Assembly (NCBI GenBank): GCA_002337095.1
Contig: DDFI01000004.1
Coordinates: 12,670-76,669, forward strand
Source of the DNA: Candidatus Saccharibacteria bacterium UBA1932
GTDB taxonomy: Bacteria; Patescibacteriota; Saccharimonadia; Saccharimonadales; Saccharimonadaceae
Direction: 5' to 3'
Length of the DNA stretch: 64,000 nucleotides
Of this stretch, positions 52,619 to 61,465 are shown one piece after another; position 1 is the stretch's first letter; every line of letters starts with the position of its first letter. A program made the position numbers and the translations under genes. Under the pieces are notes generated by a model that was given only the letters and a program-made list of their open reading frames with translations, was not told the DNA's origin and did no database searches.

Positions 52619-53772
52619 GTTTTTTTCGTCCCCAAAAATTCAGTAACAAGCGTGATGCCAATAAGCAAAACGATAATCCAGGTGGCGACGAAAATATTTG
52701 CAGCATTTGCAACGTATCCAAACAAGAGAATAATAGGAATATAAGCGAGACATGTAATGGTCCCAATGGCAGAACTTGCACCGGCGCGATAGCGCGACGG
52801 TAAATGATGGTGTAGGTCAGATGTTAGTGCCGTGTGGAGGCCCTGTGCAATAATGCCGACGATAAATAAGCAAATGGCCGCGAGCCAGGCGCCCTGTATA
52901 AAAGTCAGGAGCACGCTTGCGACTATTGCCAGGAGTAATGACGCGTATACGCGAGATTTCCTCGACAGATACATTGATATGGTTCCCGATAGGCCCCATG
53001 TACACATCATTAACCCGCCCATGATGCCGATTTGTTCGAGTGAAGGATGAAACGGCAAGTACCACAGTTGGTACATCTCTGCGATAGCACTACCTACTAC
53101 GCCGATGCAAATGAGTGAAAGCAAGATAAAGGTAAGCTGGGGATTTTTGAACGCGACTCGAAAAGTGTTACGAGTGTGCTCGATTACCTTGATATCAGCC
53201 GTTTCGTTGCATACGCGTGGCTCTTTGATGAGCAAGAAACAAACAAGAGCTATGCTGAGCGGGGCGAGAGTACATAGATAGCTTGCGCGCATACCGATGC
53301 CCGTACTAATATAGCCGCCAATGACAGAGCTTGCCACGAGCGCGACGCCAGAAATTATTTTTTGGATACTGAGGTAAGCTCGGTAGTTATTTGTGGTGCG
53401 AGATTCGGCGAGTACATCATAGATAATCGAATCTGACGTGCCAGACAAAAAAGCGTTAAATAATCCCCAAAACACCGCCGAGAGCATATACAGTGAAATA
53501 TCATGGCTTATGCCGCCGATAGCACTACTTGCTCCAAGTGATAGGGTCGCCAATATTAGTACGCCCTTGCGACTCCAGCGATCGGCCAGAATTCCTGATG
53601 GTGTTTCGATGAGGAGCGAGGCGCCGTATAGTACTGCGGCCATAAGTGCAATTGTGGCGCTGTCGAAGCCGATGGTGAGCATAAAGGCTTTTTCGATTGA
53701 GTACCAAAATACAAAGCCTGTAAAAAACAATCCGGCGTATAGAGGAATCAGGCGTTTCATGTCAGAGCGCAT
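52615..53772 (-). CDS. MFS transporter
   Basis: About 385 residues with twelve hydrophobic segments; the loop between TM2 and TM3 reads GILADRWSRKGVLI, the family G-x-L-a-D-r-x-g-r-k signature. Resembles drug or metabolite exporters. Start at 53772: TATACT (minus strand 53779-53784) ends 6 bases before it. Confidence 0.85.
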   Translation of the reverse strand: MRSDMKRLIPLYAGLFFTGFVFWYSIEKAFMLTIGFDSATIALMAAVLYGASLLIETPSGILADRWSRKGVLILATLSLGASSAIGGISHDISLYMLSAVFWGLFNAFLSGTSDSIIYDVLAESRTTNNYRAYLSIQKIISGVALVASSVIGGYISTGIGMRASYLCTLAPLSIALVCFLLIKEPRVCNETADIKVIEHTRNTFRVAFKNPQLTFILLSLICIGVVGSAIAEMYQLWYLPFHPSLEQIGIMGGLMMCTWGLSGTISMYLSRKSRVYASLLLAIVASVLLTFIQGAWLAAICLFIVGIIAQGLHTALTSDLHHHLPSRYRAGASSAIGTITCLAYIPIILLFGYVANAANIFVATWIIVLLIGITLVTEFLGTKKT

Positions 53773-53857
53773 TCCCCTAGTATACGAGAATCGTGGCGAG
53801 CTCACAATGGAGGCAAAAAAGGTGTATAATAATGGTTAGAACTAAAGGAGGTGCGCT

Positions 53858-54601
53858 ATGGAATGGATATTGTGGACGTTGGCGGTGTTGGCGATTTTGA
53901 TCTTGCCGGCGATGATCAAAGTTATCAATCAGTATGAGCGTGGCGTGGTGCTGACGTTGGGGCGCTACACTGGCGTGCGGCAGCCAGGGCTGCGCATTCT
54001 CGTGCCATATATTCAGAAGATGCGACGAGTTGACATCCGCTCAACGCCAATTGATGTGCCCAAGCAAGAAGTCATCACCAAGGACAATGTCACCGTCGGT
54101 GTCGATGCTGTTGTGTACTTCCGCGTGATCGATGCGCCGAAGTCTGTGCTCGAGACGACGAATTATGTCTACGCGACGAGTCAATTCGCCCAGGCGGCGC
54201 TGCGTGACGTCGCAGGCAACGCTGATCTCGATGAGTTGCTCTCTAATCGTGACATCATCTCGCAGAAGATAAAAGAAATTGTCGATGCCGAGACGGATAA
54301 GTGGGGAATTGACGTCGAAAACGTCAAGATTCAGAATATCGAGCTGCCACAAGACATGAAACGCGCGATGGCCAAACAGGCTGAGGCCGAGCGTGAACGC
54401 CGTGCAGTCATCATTAGTGCCGAGGGTGAAAAACAAGCTGCACAGGCCGTCGCCGATGCTGCTGCACTTCTTTCTAAGACGCCCGGCGGTCTCAATATCC
54501 GCACTCTTCAAACCCTCGAAAAAATCAGCGTCGAACAAAGCCAAAAGACGCTCGTAGTCCTACCAACCGAGCTCACTAATCTCAAGGGGATGTTCAAATA
54601 A
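53858..54601 (+). CDS. Slipin/stomatin-like SPFH protein
   Basis: 247 residues. One N-terminal membrane helix (WTLAVLAILILPAMIKVI), then SPFH/band 7 domain (NQYERGVVLTLGRYTGVRQP; VDIRSTPIDVPKQEVITKDN) and a helical C-terminal part with AKQAEAERERRAVIISAEGE. Forms membrane microdomain scaffolds. Strong AAAGGAGGTG precedes the ATG. No NfeD partner gene is adjacent. Confidence 0.92.
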   Translation: MEWILWTLAVLAILILPAMIKVINQYERGVVLTLGRYTGVRQPGLRILVPYIQKMRRVDIRSTPIDVPKQEVITKDNVTVGVDAVVYFRVIDAPKSVLETTNYVYATSQFAQAALRDVAGNADLDELLSNRDIISQKIKEIVDAETDKWGIDVENVKIQNIELPQDMKRAMAKQAEAERERRAVIISAEGEKQAAQAVADAAALLSKTPGGLNIRTLQTLEKISVEQSQKTLVVLPTELTNLKGMFK

Positions 54602-54846
54602 TGTCTGACCAAAAACATGAAGAATTTGTCGTCAATGGCGACAACCTGCTCGCAAAAGTAAAAGAACTTATAGCCGAGGGCAACGTCCGCCGCATCGTTA
54701 TCCGTGATCGTGACGACAAAACCCTTATCGAACTACCGCTGACGCTCGGCGTCGTCGGTACTGTTTTGGCGCCCGTCCTCGCGGCTGTCGGCACAATCGC
54801 TGCGCTTGTCACTGAGTGCAAGATCATCGTCGAACGCCGCGATTAA
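54601..54846 (+). CDS. DUF4342-like small protein
   Basis: 81 residues: a helical start (NGDNLLAKVKELIAEGNVRR), a beta piece IVIRDRDDKTLIELPLTLG and a hydrophobic segment VVGTVLAPVLAAVGTIAALV. This is the layout of DUF4342 proteins. Overlaps the slipin stop by one base (TAATG), so the two are expressed together. Confidence 0.75.
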   Translation: MSDQKHEEFVVNGDNLLAKVKELIAEGNVRRIVIRDRDDKTLIELPLTLGVVGTVLAPVLAAVGTIAALVTECKIIVERRD

Positions 54847-54847
54847 A

Positions 54848-55708
54848 TCATTGGACGGATCGATAGCTCGGTCCGATCTTGAGTCCGGCGTGAAAAAATG
54901 TCAGGGTACCAATCCCAAATTTTGAACCTTTGCCCATGCGATAACTGTTCATATACACTGTCCCGGTTCCGCCAGAGTCGGCCAGCTCGGTTGCCATGTG
55001 GGCAGTATACCCGTCGGGTGACAGATATTGATTGCTCGTATTATAATTGGTCCGTGCAGGTGAAAGGGTAAGGGGTTTTTTGATGCCGTCGACCCACACT
55101 TCCAGTAGCCCCCGCCCACCAATCGGACTGATGATTGCATGCATTGTTATTCGCGTCCATGTATCAAGCTGCAGCGGATGATTCCATATCGAGTAGCCGC
55201 TGCCATTGCCGCCGCTTAGACGTAATTCACCGTTGAAATCTAGGACATTAATCTGAATAATCGGAGAACCATTCCATGGCGCCCCATGGAATTGGCCAAG
55301 CAGGTTCCAGTCGCTGTCCATCTGAAATCGTGGCCAGGCTGTACCGTTCGCGCTAGGCACGTTGACCGTCCATGATACATAGAACTCATCGCCTGTTTGA
55401 TAATACCAGCCACCCAGCGCCTGTGCACGTGCCGTCGTCTGAGTCTCGTTGTTGTATGAGTTGAATGCGCCGGCTATCGGCGACCACTGACTGTACGGAT
55501 CGGGCCACCATTGCTGTTGTTTTGTCGTAGCGGTGTAGGTGGCGATATTTGATTGCGCTGATGGTACATATTGAGCACTGGTGTATGGCGCCGGATAGGT
55601 GCCGCTGAAGTTGCCGTTCACTGAAGTGTAGGTGCCCATTGTCGAGAACCGGCCATCAAACCATGGCGGGGCGATGGCGCGCTGGGCTCGACGGCCAAAA
55701 CTACTCAT
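54848..55708 (-). CDS. Polysaccharide lyase/heparin lyase I-like protein
   Basis: About 286 residues, rich in aromatic residues and beta-strand pattern, as in concanavalin-like jelly-roll lyases (GDEFYVSWTVNVPS; FHGAPWNGSPIIQINVLD; DTWTRITMHAIISPIGG; GLLEVWVDGIKKPL). The V-x-G/W-x-D-G-x-x-K piece is typical of the heparin lyase I/PL family. No signal peptide is evident. TATAGT (minus strand, 55716-55721) lies 7 bases before the ATG at 55708. Convergent with DUF4342. Confidence 0.6.
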   Translation of the reverse strand: MSSFGRRAQRAIAPPWFDGRFSTMGTYTSVNGNFSGTYPAPYTSAQYVPSAQSNIATYTATTKQQQWWPDPYSQWSPIAGAFNSYNNETQTTARAQALGGWYYQTGDEFYVSWTVNVPSANGTAWPRFQMDSDWNLLGQFHGAPWNGSPIIQINVLDFNGELRLSGGNGSGYSIWNHPLQLDTWTRITMHAIISPIGGRGLLEVWVDGIKKPLTLSPARTNYNTSNQYLSPDGYTAHMATELADSGGTGTVYMNSYRMGKGSKFGIGTLTFFHAGLKIGPSYRSVQ

Positions 55709-55765
55709 GCTATACACTATATGATATTAATACTATTTTTGTAAGGCCTGTGCTTAAATAAAAGC

Positions 55766-56805
55766 ATGAGTATGGCATCTCGACGCAAACAGCGCAGTAC
55801 ACTAAAGCGTTATCGGTATGGATTCTCGATTGGCAGTGAATTCAATCTTCTTAGCGCAAGCAAGCGGCAGGCATACTGGGCAGATATCTATGCCATGGGC
55901 GCTCGGTGGGTTAGGATTGATGCGTCGTGGACGACCATTCAGTACAACGGTCCAGCCTACTGGAACTGGATCACGCTTGATGCAGTCGTTGCCGAGGCTG
56001 TTGCGGCCAAGCTTCAGGTGCTCCTCATTCCACAATATGCACCGCCGTGGGCTTGCCCCAGGATACGACGGGCACGTTGCCGTATGTGTTTGCGCCGTAC
56101 GACCAAAACTTTCAGGATTATGCAAATTTTGTGGCGGCGTGCGTCCAGCGGTATGGCCCTATGGGTGTACTGGCGTATGAAATTTGGAACGAGCCCAACA
56201 ACTCGTATTTTTGGGCCGACAGCCCAGCCTCTCCCTATCCGAACGCCGAGCGCTACGTCCAGCTTCTTCAGCGCGCATATATTGCAGCCAAAAACAGTAA
56301 TCATGCCTGCGTCATTATCACCGGCGGAATGGCATCGGGCGACGGCACCGACCCGCGTTTTATTCCGGCGCGCGACTATTTATCACAGATATATCAACAT
56401 GGGGGCAAGAATTATTTTGATGCAGTCGGTCACCATCCTTATTCGTATCCTACGGTGCCATCCGATCCCCAGCCGTGGAGCAACTGGACAATTATGAATG
56501 AATCATCGCCCTCACTTCGCAGTATCATGACAACGCATGGCGACGCCGCAAAGAAAATCTGGATGACCGAAACAGGTGCTCCAACCAGTGGAGTCGGTGC
56601 TGTCACCGAGGCGATTCAGTCCCAAAACAACCTAGAATCAGTCGTACGAAATGCCAGCTACGACTGGGCGGGGCCAGTATTCATATGGACATACCGAGAC
56701 ACCGCCGCCTACTCAGCCACCGCCGACAATGCGCCATACTGGGGTGTATACAAACAAGACGACACCCCGAAGCCATCTGTCGCCGCGCTGAAGAATTTGA
56801 TATAA
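55766..56805 (+). pseudogene. GH5/GH39-like glycoside hydrolase with a one-base frameshift
   Basis: Two overlapping frames together give one (beta/alpha)8 hydrolase of about 346 residues. Frame 1 (from 55766) covers GFSIGSEFNLLSASKRQAYW to LLIPQYAPPW. Frame 2 continues GLPQDTTGTLPYVFAPYDQN through the acid/base Glu in YEIWNEPN and the nucleophile Glu in IWMTETGAP to the end at 56805. The switch is at about 56049, where TGGG would have to be TGGGG. Likely a homopolymer deletion, either real or a sequencing error. No signal peptide. Sits back to back with the lyase-like gene. Confidence 0.75.
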
Positions 56806-56816
56806 TCAAATGACAC

Positions 56817-56891
56817 GCGGGTATCGTATAGCGGCTATTATGTGGCCTTCCCAAGGCCGAGATGAGGGTTCGACTCCCTCTACCCGCACCA
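56817..56891 (+). tRNA. tRNA-Gly(CCC)
   Basis: 75 nt with encoded CCA. Acceptor GCGGGTA / TACCCGC, anticodon stem GGCCT/(A)GGCC with loop TCCCAA giving CCC, T loop TTCGACT. Confidence 0.95.
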
Positions 56892-56918
56892 GAGCATTGC
56901 ATTTATTTTTCTTATATG

Positions 56919-56924
56919 ATATAA
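56919..56924 (+). promoter_or_regulatory. -10 hexamer upstream of the HU gene
   Basis: A TATAAT-like hexamer in ATGATATAATATAC between tRNA-Gly and the HU gene. Confidence 0.45.
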
Positions 56925-56989
56925 TATACATTAGGGCAAGGTGCCCACTGTTGGCTATATTGGCCAGCACCCCCTCGTAGGAGGAACGG

Positions 56990-57322
56990 ATGAACAAAGC
57001 AGATTTGATCGACGCGCTGGGGGGCCGCCTCGGCGGCAAGAAGCGCGCCCAGGACGCGATCGAAGCCATCTTCGACGTGATCATCCGCGAGGTCGCCCAC
57101 GGCGGCAGGGTCACGATCACCGGGTTTGGCGCCTTCGAGTGCGCCGACCGCGCGGCCCGAGTTGGTCGTAATCCCCTCACGGGCCAGCCGGTTCGGATCG
57201 AGCCCACGGCCGTGCCGAAGCTCCGTCCGGGGACCGCCTTCAAGGGGTACGTCGCCGACCCCAAGACGCTGCCCAAGGCCGGCTTGGCCTCTGTCCGGGC
57301 TTCTGTGGCGGCCACGGCCTAA
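56990..57322 (+). CDS. HU-family DNA-binding protein, GC-rich
   Basis: 110 residues. HU/IHF signature: NKADLIDALGGRLGGKKRAQ, then GGRVTITGFGAFECADRAAR, GRNPLTGQPVRI and VPKLRPGTAFKGYV. A 15-residue Ala/Val/Lys-containing tail follows the core. G/C at third codon positions is far more frequent than in flanking genes, and the phrasing resembles actinobacterial HU. AGGAGGAACGG precedes the ATG. Position right after a tRNA gene fits acquisition by transfer, though no att repeat was found. Confidence 0.92.
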   Translation: MNKADLIDALGGRLGGKKRAQDAIEAIFDVIIREVAHGGRVTITGFGAFECADRAARVGRNPLTGQPVRIEPTAVPKLRPGTAFKGYVADPKTLPKAGLASVRASVAATA

Positions 57323-57326
57323 TCTC

Positions 57327-57369
57327 GTGGCCCCGGGTGCTTCCGCTAGGGACGCGCCCGGGGCCACCC
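57327..57369 (+). terminator. GC-rich hairpin after the HU gene
   Basis: GTGGCCCCGGG...GCCCGGGGCCAC, an 11-12 bp stem followed by C-rich sequence without a T tract, a terminator style common in actinobacteria. Confidence 0.7.
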
Positions 57370-57456
57370 CCCAACCACTCTAGTCACTTATCTACAGCCA
57401 AGCGGCTGTTTTTTTGATACAATAGGCACTAATAGCCGAGTAAAAAGGGGTAGTAT

Positions 57457-58866
57457 ATGGGTGCACTAGAACGAATTGACCATGACAAACGTGTCGTGTG
57501 TGGCGGTATGGGCGTGGATATATCGGGGTGGAAACTAGCCGGCGAGGTTGCGCGCCTAGGCGGCGTCGGTACGATCAGTGCGACCGGCCAGGGTGACGTC
57601 CTGGCACGGCGGCTGACGCAGTTGAGGCGCGACCCCGACAACCACGAGCTGCAGCTGGTCAAGGACTCGCTCGAGACGTTCCCCAACCCGTCGATGGTTG
57701 ATCGAGTGCTTGATAAGTACCATGAGCATGTGAGCAGTGAGGATACGGGTGAACGCCGCTACCGACCCACCCAGCAGCCGCGCATTGGTGCGCTTGAGGC
57801 AGAGATGCTACAGGTGTTAGGCACATATGTGCAGGCAGATCTGGCCAAGCGGCGGGCCGGGGGTCGTGGCCTGGTTGCTGTCAATACCCTTGGCAAAATA
57901 CCGCGTATGGTGGCGCCGAGTGCGATCGGGGCGATACTTGCTGGCGCCGATGTATTCGTGCAGGGCGCCGGTGTGCCCGATCAAGTACCGCAACTCCTAA
58001 CCGATCTGACGGTAACGGGCGGCGGCAGGTATCGCATGGACGTGGCTGGCCTGCCAGATGTCTACCAAGAGTATTCTATGGAGCGCTATAACCTAAACGG
58101 TGTGCCGGTGGCTCGTCCAGAAGCCTGGGGGATTGTATCGAGGACTGACGTAGCAAAGCGTCTTGCGCAGGTGGGGATCGAGGCATTGGTGATTGAATCG
58201 GCGCAGGCCGGCGGGCATAACGCACCAACGAGTGGCCCCGAAGCGCCGCTGGCAGAATATCTAGAGTTTGGGCTGCCGTGTATCGTGGCCGGTGGAGTCG
58301 CCCAAAAAGGCCTGAGTGCTATCCAGGCCGAGGGCGGTGAGGCCATTCAGATTGGTAGCTTGTTTGCTTTGTCGAACGAGTCGGGCATGGATCCAATGTT
58401 GCGTGCTCGTACACTTAGGGGAATTATTAACCAAAAACAACCTCTGCAGGTACGCCAGGACGAGCATATTTCGCCAACGGGCTTTCCGTTTCAGGTGGCA
58501 GAGGTAGCCGGTACTGTGTCTCAGGCCGAGGTGCTACAGGAACGTTCGCGCGTGTGCGACCTCGCGTTTCTGACGCAAGGCTACAAAAAGAAAGATGGCT
58601 CAATTGGCTATCGCTGCCCCGCAGAACCCATTGAGCAGTTTGAACGAAAAATCGCCAGCCCGATATTGGCGCGCAATATAGGCGAGCGTGCCTGCCTGTG
58701 CAATAATCTGTTTGCGGCTGCCGGCCTGGCGCAGCGACGCGGCGAGTACGAAGAGCCGGCGCTTGTAACGCTCGGTAGCACCGTCGAGGCGGATGTGATG
58801 GCGGTGGCGCGAGCATACAAGTTGCCTATCACGGCGGCCAAAGTATTTGAGTTCGTGCGGCGCTAG
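57457..58866 (+). CDS. Nitronate monooxygenase/PfaD-like flavoenzyme
   Basis: 469 residues, FMN-binding TIM barrel of the 2-nitropropane dioxygenase/FabK/PfaD group: CGGMGVDISGWKLAGEVARL at the start, VIESAQAGGHNAPTSGPEAP (phosphate and flavin loop) and VAGGVAQ...EAIQIGSLFALSNESG. Longer than simple NMOs, with a Cys-containing C-terminal part (ERACLCNNLF), as in PfaD-like proteins. No polyketide or fatty-acid genes nearby. GTAGTAT precedes the ATG. Its last 15 codons are duplicated at 60469-60522. Confidence 0.8.
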   Translation: MGALERIDHDKRVVCGGMGVDISGWKLAGEVARLGGVGTISATGQGDVLARRLTQLRRDPDNHELQLVKDSLETFPNPSMVDRVLDKYHEHVSSEDTGERRYRPTQQPRIGALEAEMLQVLGTYVQADLAKRRAGGRGLVAVNTLGKIPRMVAPSAIGAILAGADVFVQGAGVPDQVPQLLTDLTVTGGGRYRMDVAGLPDVYQEYSMERYNLNGVPVARPEAWGIVSRTDVAKRLAQVGIEALVIESAQAGGHNAPTSGPEAPLAEYLEFGLPCIVAGGVAQKGLSAIQAEGGEAIQIGSLFALSNESGMDPMLRARTLRGIINQKQPLQVRQDEHISPTGFPFQVAEVAGTVSQAEVLQERSRVCDLAFLTQGYKKKDGSIGYRCPAEPIEQFERKIASPILARNIGERACLCNNLFAAAGLAQRRGEYEEPALVTLGSTVEADVMAVARAYKLPITAAKVFEFVRR

Positions 58867-58872
58867 GGCCCG
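58822..58872 (+). repeat. Direct repeat: 3' end of the NMO-like gene, original copy
   Basis: TTGCCTATC...GTATTTGAGTT...GTGCGGCGCTAGGGCCCG; a diverged copy with the same order occurs at 60469-60522. The pair brackets the SGNH hydrolase gene. Confidence 0.65.
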
Positions 58873-58889
58873 CGATGTAGTGTAACGAG

Positions 58890-60386
58890 TTAAGGATATT
58901 CCTGCCCAATGTCGGCCTGTGTGATTTCGTTGAACCAGTTTTCTGCCAGCTTGTCATACCAGTATAATGTCGGGTGTGCTCCGTCTGGCAGGGCGCTGTA
59001 ATTTTGCGGCACGATACTGAAGGAGTCGACAAAGAAGGCTTTTCTGCCCATGGCACGGAATTCGTCGACAATACCTGGAACGAGAGCCACATACTGCACA
59101 AGGTTGCTTGAGGCCGCTGGGGCATTAGGGGTGTCGGTAGATATAAATACAACCGCGTTGGGGTTGACCGAATAGATATTGCTGACTAGTCCACGCATTT
59201 CGTTGGCCGCTTGTTGCGGAGTGGCCATAGGTGGGTGCTCCATGCTATTATTGCCGCCTACAATCAGTGCGACATCAGGCATTTGCCCTGGTTGATTCAT
59301 CCACTGTATAACGTTATCGCGCATGCGGCGTAATTCCCAGCCGCTATTACCTGCGTGTCGATCATGATAACTGTCTACGATTGGCACGCCTTTTGCGGTA
59401 TCTAGGTTTGGCCCTACGGCTTCAGATAGGTAGCCGGCGGCATTAAGTCGTGTCCACAAAGGCCCCCTATATCCTGGGCAAAGCCCGCCTGTGCTGCCGT
59501 TGATTGCTTCGGTTGTCGAATCGCCGATTGCCATGATCTTTACGCGCTTTCCAGCGGTAAAAATTAGGTGAGCTTGCGTTGTAGTGACTGTGCGCGAGGC
59601 GCTCTTTGTGCTTTCGGTGCCATTAATAACCGGCTTTACTGTAAATGTATACTGAGTCTCTGTTGCGAGCGGGCTAGAGTCTTTGCCCGGGCGGTATGTT
59701 GTGGTCGAGAGCGGAGAAGTATTGAGCTTAACGCCATTCTGGAACACATTGTAGCCTGTAATTGGGCCAGTCGGAAATAGAGGAGCTTCCCACGACAAAT
59801 TCACATAGGTAGCCCCGGCGGATGCCACCAGATTAATTGGCGTATCATCATAGACAACGCGGCCTATTAGTTCGATGCCGCATATCTTGGGGTCGTTGCC
59901 CGCACTCGTGGGAGTAAGGGTAAGGTTCAGTATTCCTTGATTATCGCTAATCCCTGGAGCCTCTATTGCTACCGCTTTGCCCGCACCGCCCGCACTCGAA
60001 TATATGTCAAATCCCCCAATTCGTTGGACGCCGTTAGTTGCAATATTCATGACGCGCTGTCCGCTTGCGCTATAGTATACCTCTGCAAAATGCAACCGAA
60101 AGGTATAGCTTGTGTTAGGTACTAGGCCGTTAAATGTATAGGTAAGAGGGCCGTTGGCCCATCGCTCATTCTGGTAGATGCTCATAGGGGCGGCATGCGC
60201 CACGCCAGACGTGTTAATTTGTTGGGTGACGGACGCCGGGGACGTATCTCCGCTGTAATGCGCGTCAGCAGACCATATTGGCACGCCGCTGTTTACTGAC
60301 GAGGTTTGCCCGCATGCAATACGATAAATGGGCGCCAGCAGGACGGGGCGGAGTGCGCGCATGAAACGATGAGCAGAACGTGACAT
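58890..60386 (-). CDS. Malectin-Fn3-SGNH hydrolase
   Basis: About 498 residues. A malectin-like carbohydrate-binding domain (NGLVPNTSYTFRLHFAEVYY; QRVMNIATNGVQRIGGFDIY) is followed by a fibronectin type III domain (TYVNLSWEAPLFPTGPITGY) and an SGNH esterase domain with block I IMAIGDSTTEA, block III VGGNNS and block V DGAHP. Likely deacetylates or cleaves esters on a glycan. The N-terminus is basic and hydrophobic (RFMRALRPVLLAPIYRIACG) and could be a weak signal anchor. TATAAT on the minus strand (60394-60399) ends 7 bases before the ATG at 60386. Confidence 0.82.
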   Translation of the reverse strand: MSRSAHRFMRALRPVLLAPIYRIACGQTSSVNSGVPIWSADAHYSGDTSPASVTQQINTSGVAHAAPMSIYQNERWANGPLTYTFNGLVPNTSYTFRLHFAEVYYSASGQRVMNIATNGVQRIGGFDIYSSAGGAGKAVAIEAPGISDNQGILNLTLTPTSAGNDPKICGIELIGRVVYDDTPINLVASAGATYVNLSWEAPLFPTGPITGYNVFQNGVKLNTSPLSTTTYRPGKDSSPLATETQYTFTVKPVINGTESTKSASRTVTTTQAHLIFTAGKRVKIMAIGDSTTEAINGSTGGLCPGYRGPLWTRLNAAGYLSEAVGPNLDTAKGVPIVDSYHDRHAGNSGWELRRMRDNVIQWMNQPGQMPDVALIVGGNNSMEHPPMATPQQAANEMRGLVSNIYSVNPNAVVFISTDTPNAPAASSNLVQYVALVPGIVDEFRAMGRKAFFVDSFSIVPQNYSALPDGAHPTLYWYDKLAENWFNEITQADIGQEYP

Positions 60387-60468
60387 GTGTAACATTATAC
60401 ATACTATTTATGCTTATGTCCGCAGGTATCGTTTTATTTTATTACAAAACAGTTCAAATCTAGCTCGC

Positions 60469-60522
60469 TTGCCTTTACTGCGGCAGCCAACGTATTTGAG
60501 TTTTGTGCGGCGCTAGGGCTCG
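60469..60522 (+). repeat. Direct repeat: diverged copy of the NMO-like 3' end
   Basis: See 58822-58872. It encodes no product here; it overlaps the stop codon of the convergent voltage-sensor gene. Confidence 0.65.
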
Positions 60523-60893
60523 AATAGCCGCGTATTGTACTCGTAGCGAAAATGCTCATAAATCTTGAGTAGGCGTAGCAGGCGCAAAATTCGAATGCCA
60601 CGCAGCACGTCCCACGACATCGACGGGATCGGCAGTGCCGCGATCAGGAATACCCAATGATGCCGAATGTACTTGCGCCGATCACGCGCATAATACCATT
60701 CAAACCCAAATTCGCACAGGAACACAAACCCCACCACATATTCGAAATACTCCAGCAGATACAGTTGTGATTCGCTCAGGTGCTCGAGATGCTCCAGCAC
60801 GAGCCCCACTAGGCAAAGCGTTGCGAGGGTCACCATAATAACCTCTTTGGCGATCAAAAATCGCCGCAGGCGTGGATTTGGTTTGGGGGCCAT
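60513..60893 (-). CDS. Voltage-sensor-like membrane protein without a pore
   Basis: 126 residues with four membrane segments. The fourth carries regularly spaced arginines (RGIRILRLLRLLKIYEHFR), the S4 pattern of ion channels; S1-S3 precede. The pore helix and selectivity filter that should follow are absent: the frame stops soon after S4. It may be a proton-channel-like voltage sensor or a truncated channel. Start at 60893 (MAPKPNPRLRRF) is better than the longer frame. Confidence 0.65.
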   Translation of the reverse strand: MAPKPNPRLRRFLIAKEVIMVTLATLCLVGLVLEHLEHLSESQLYLLEYFEYVVGFVFLCEFGFEWYYARDRRKYIRHHWVFLIAALPIPSMSWDVLRGIRILRLLRLLKIYEHFRYEYNTRLFEP

Positions 60894-61105
60894 AGCTACA
60901 GTATACCGGTACTGCCGCCAAAACAGAAGCACCATGCGTGCGGGGTATATGATATAAACATATATATGCGTACAGCCCCTTCGCAAGACCTAGCATCAAA
61001 ACAATCGGCCGCTTCATCGGCCGGTGCTTTCGATATTGTTTGTGTCCAAGGTTGTGACGCTGCGCATCTACGAGACACCGGCGAGCCCGCATACGGTGTA
61101 CCTAA

Positions 61106-61234
61106 ATGGATTGGTATACGCTTATTTTTTCTACAGCCCCACAGGCGCTAGTTGATGGTACGACGGTTGCCATGCTGGGGGTGTTTGCGGTAGCTCAGCT
61201 AGCCATTACTGTGCAATCGTACCGCAAATCCTAA
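61106..61234 (+). CDS. Small membrane ORF
   Basis: 42 residues, MDWYTLIFSTAPQALVDGTT then a hydrophobic helix VAMLGVFAVAQLAITVQ and YRKS. Single-helix layout is plausible for a small membrane protein, but there is no ribosome-binding site and neighbouring frames are also open, so this could be debris of a larger gene. From 60894 to 61278 nothing else is supported. Confidence 0.3.
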   Translation: MDWYTLIFSTAPQALVDGTTVAMLGVFAVAQLAITVQSYRKS

Positions 61235-61278
61235 CTGCGTCTATCGAGCGACCACCGTTCTGTACATGATATGATTTT

Positions 61279-61464
61279 TTGGTGCGGATGAGAGGACTTG
61301 GTCACGCCAGCGCGACCCCGACGCATCGCGGAAGCAAGCATAGCTTGCTCCGGATGACGTCCTTGCGGATTGCCATCACGGCAATCCTCACCTCCACGAA
61401 CGTGGAGGTTCGAGGTGTTACTACATACCAACGATAAAACCCAGCACAAGGCTGGGCTATATCG
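61279..61464. mobile_element. Att scar at tRNA-Leu(CAG)
   Basis: The tRNA 3' end sequence TTGGTGCGGATGAGAGGACT plus TG at 61465-61486 recurs at 61279-61300. The 164 bases between them hold only hairpins: GCCCAGC-type terminator next to the tRNA, CCTCCACG/CGTGGAGG, GGATTGCC/GGCAATCC and GGAGCAAGC/GCTTGC-type. I read it as a solo remnant of an element that once occupied this third leucine tRNA. Confidence 0.6.
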
Positions 61465-61465
61465 T

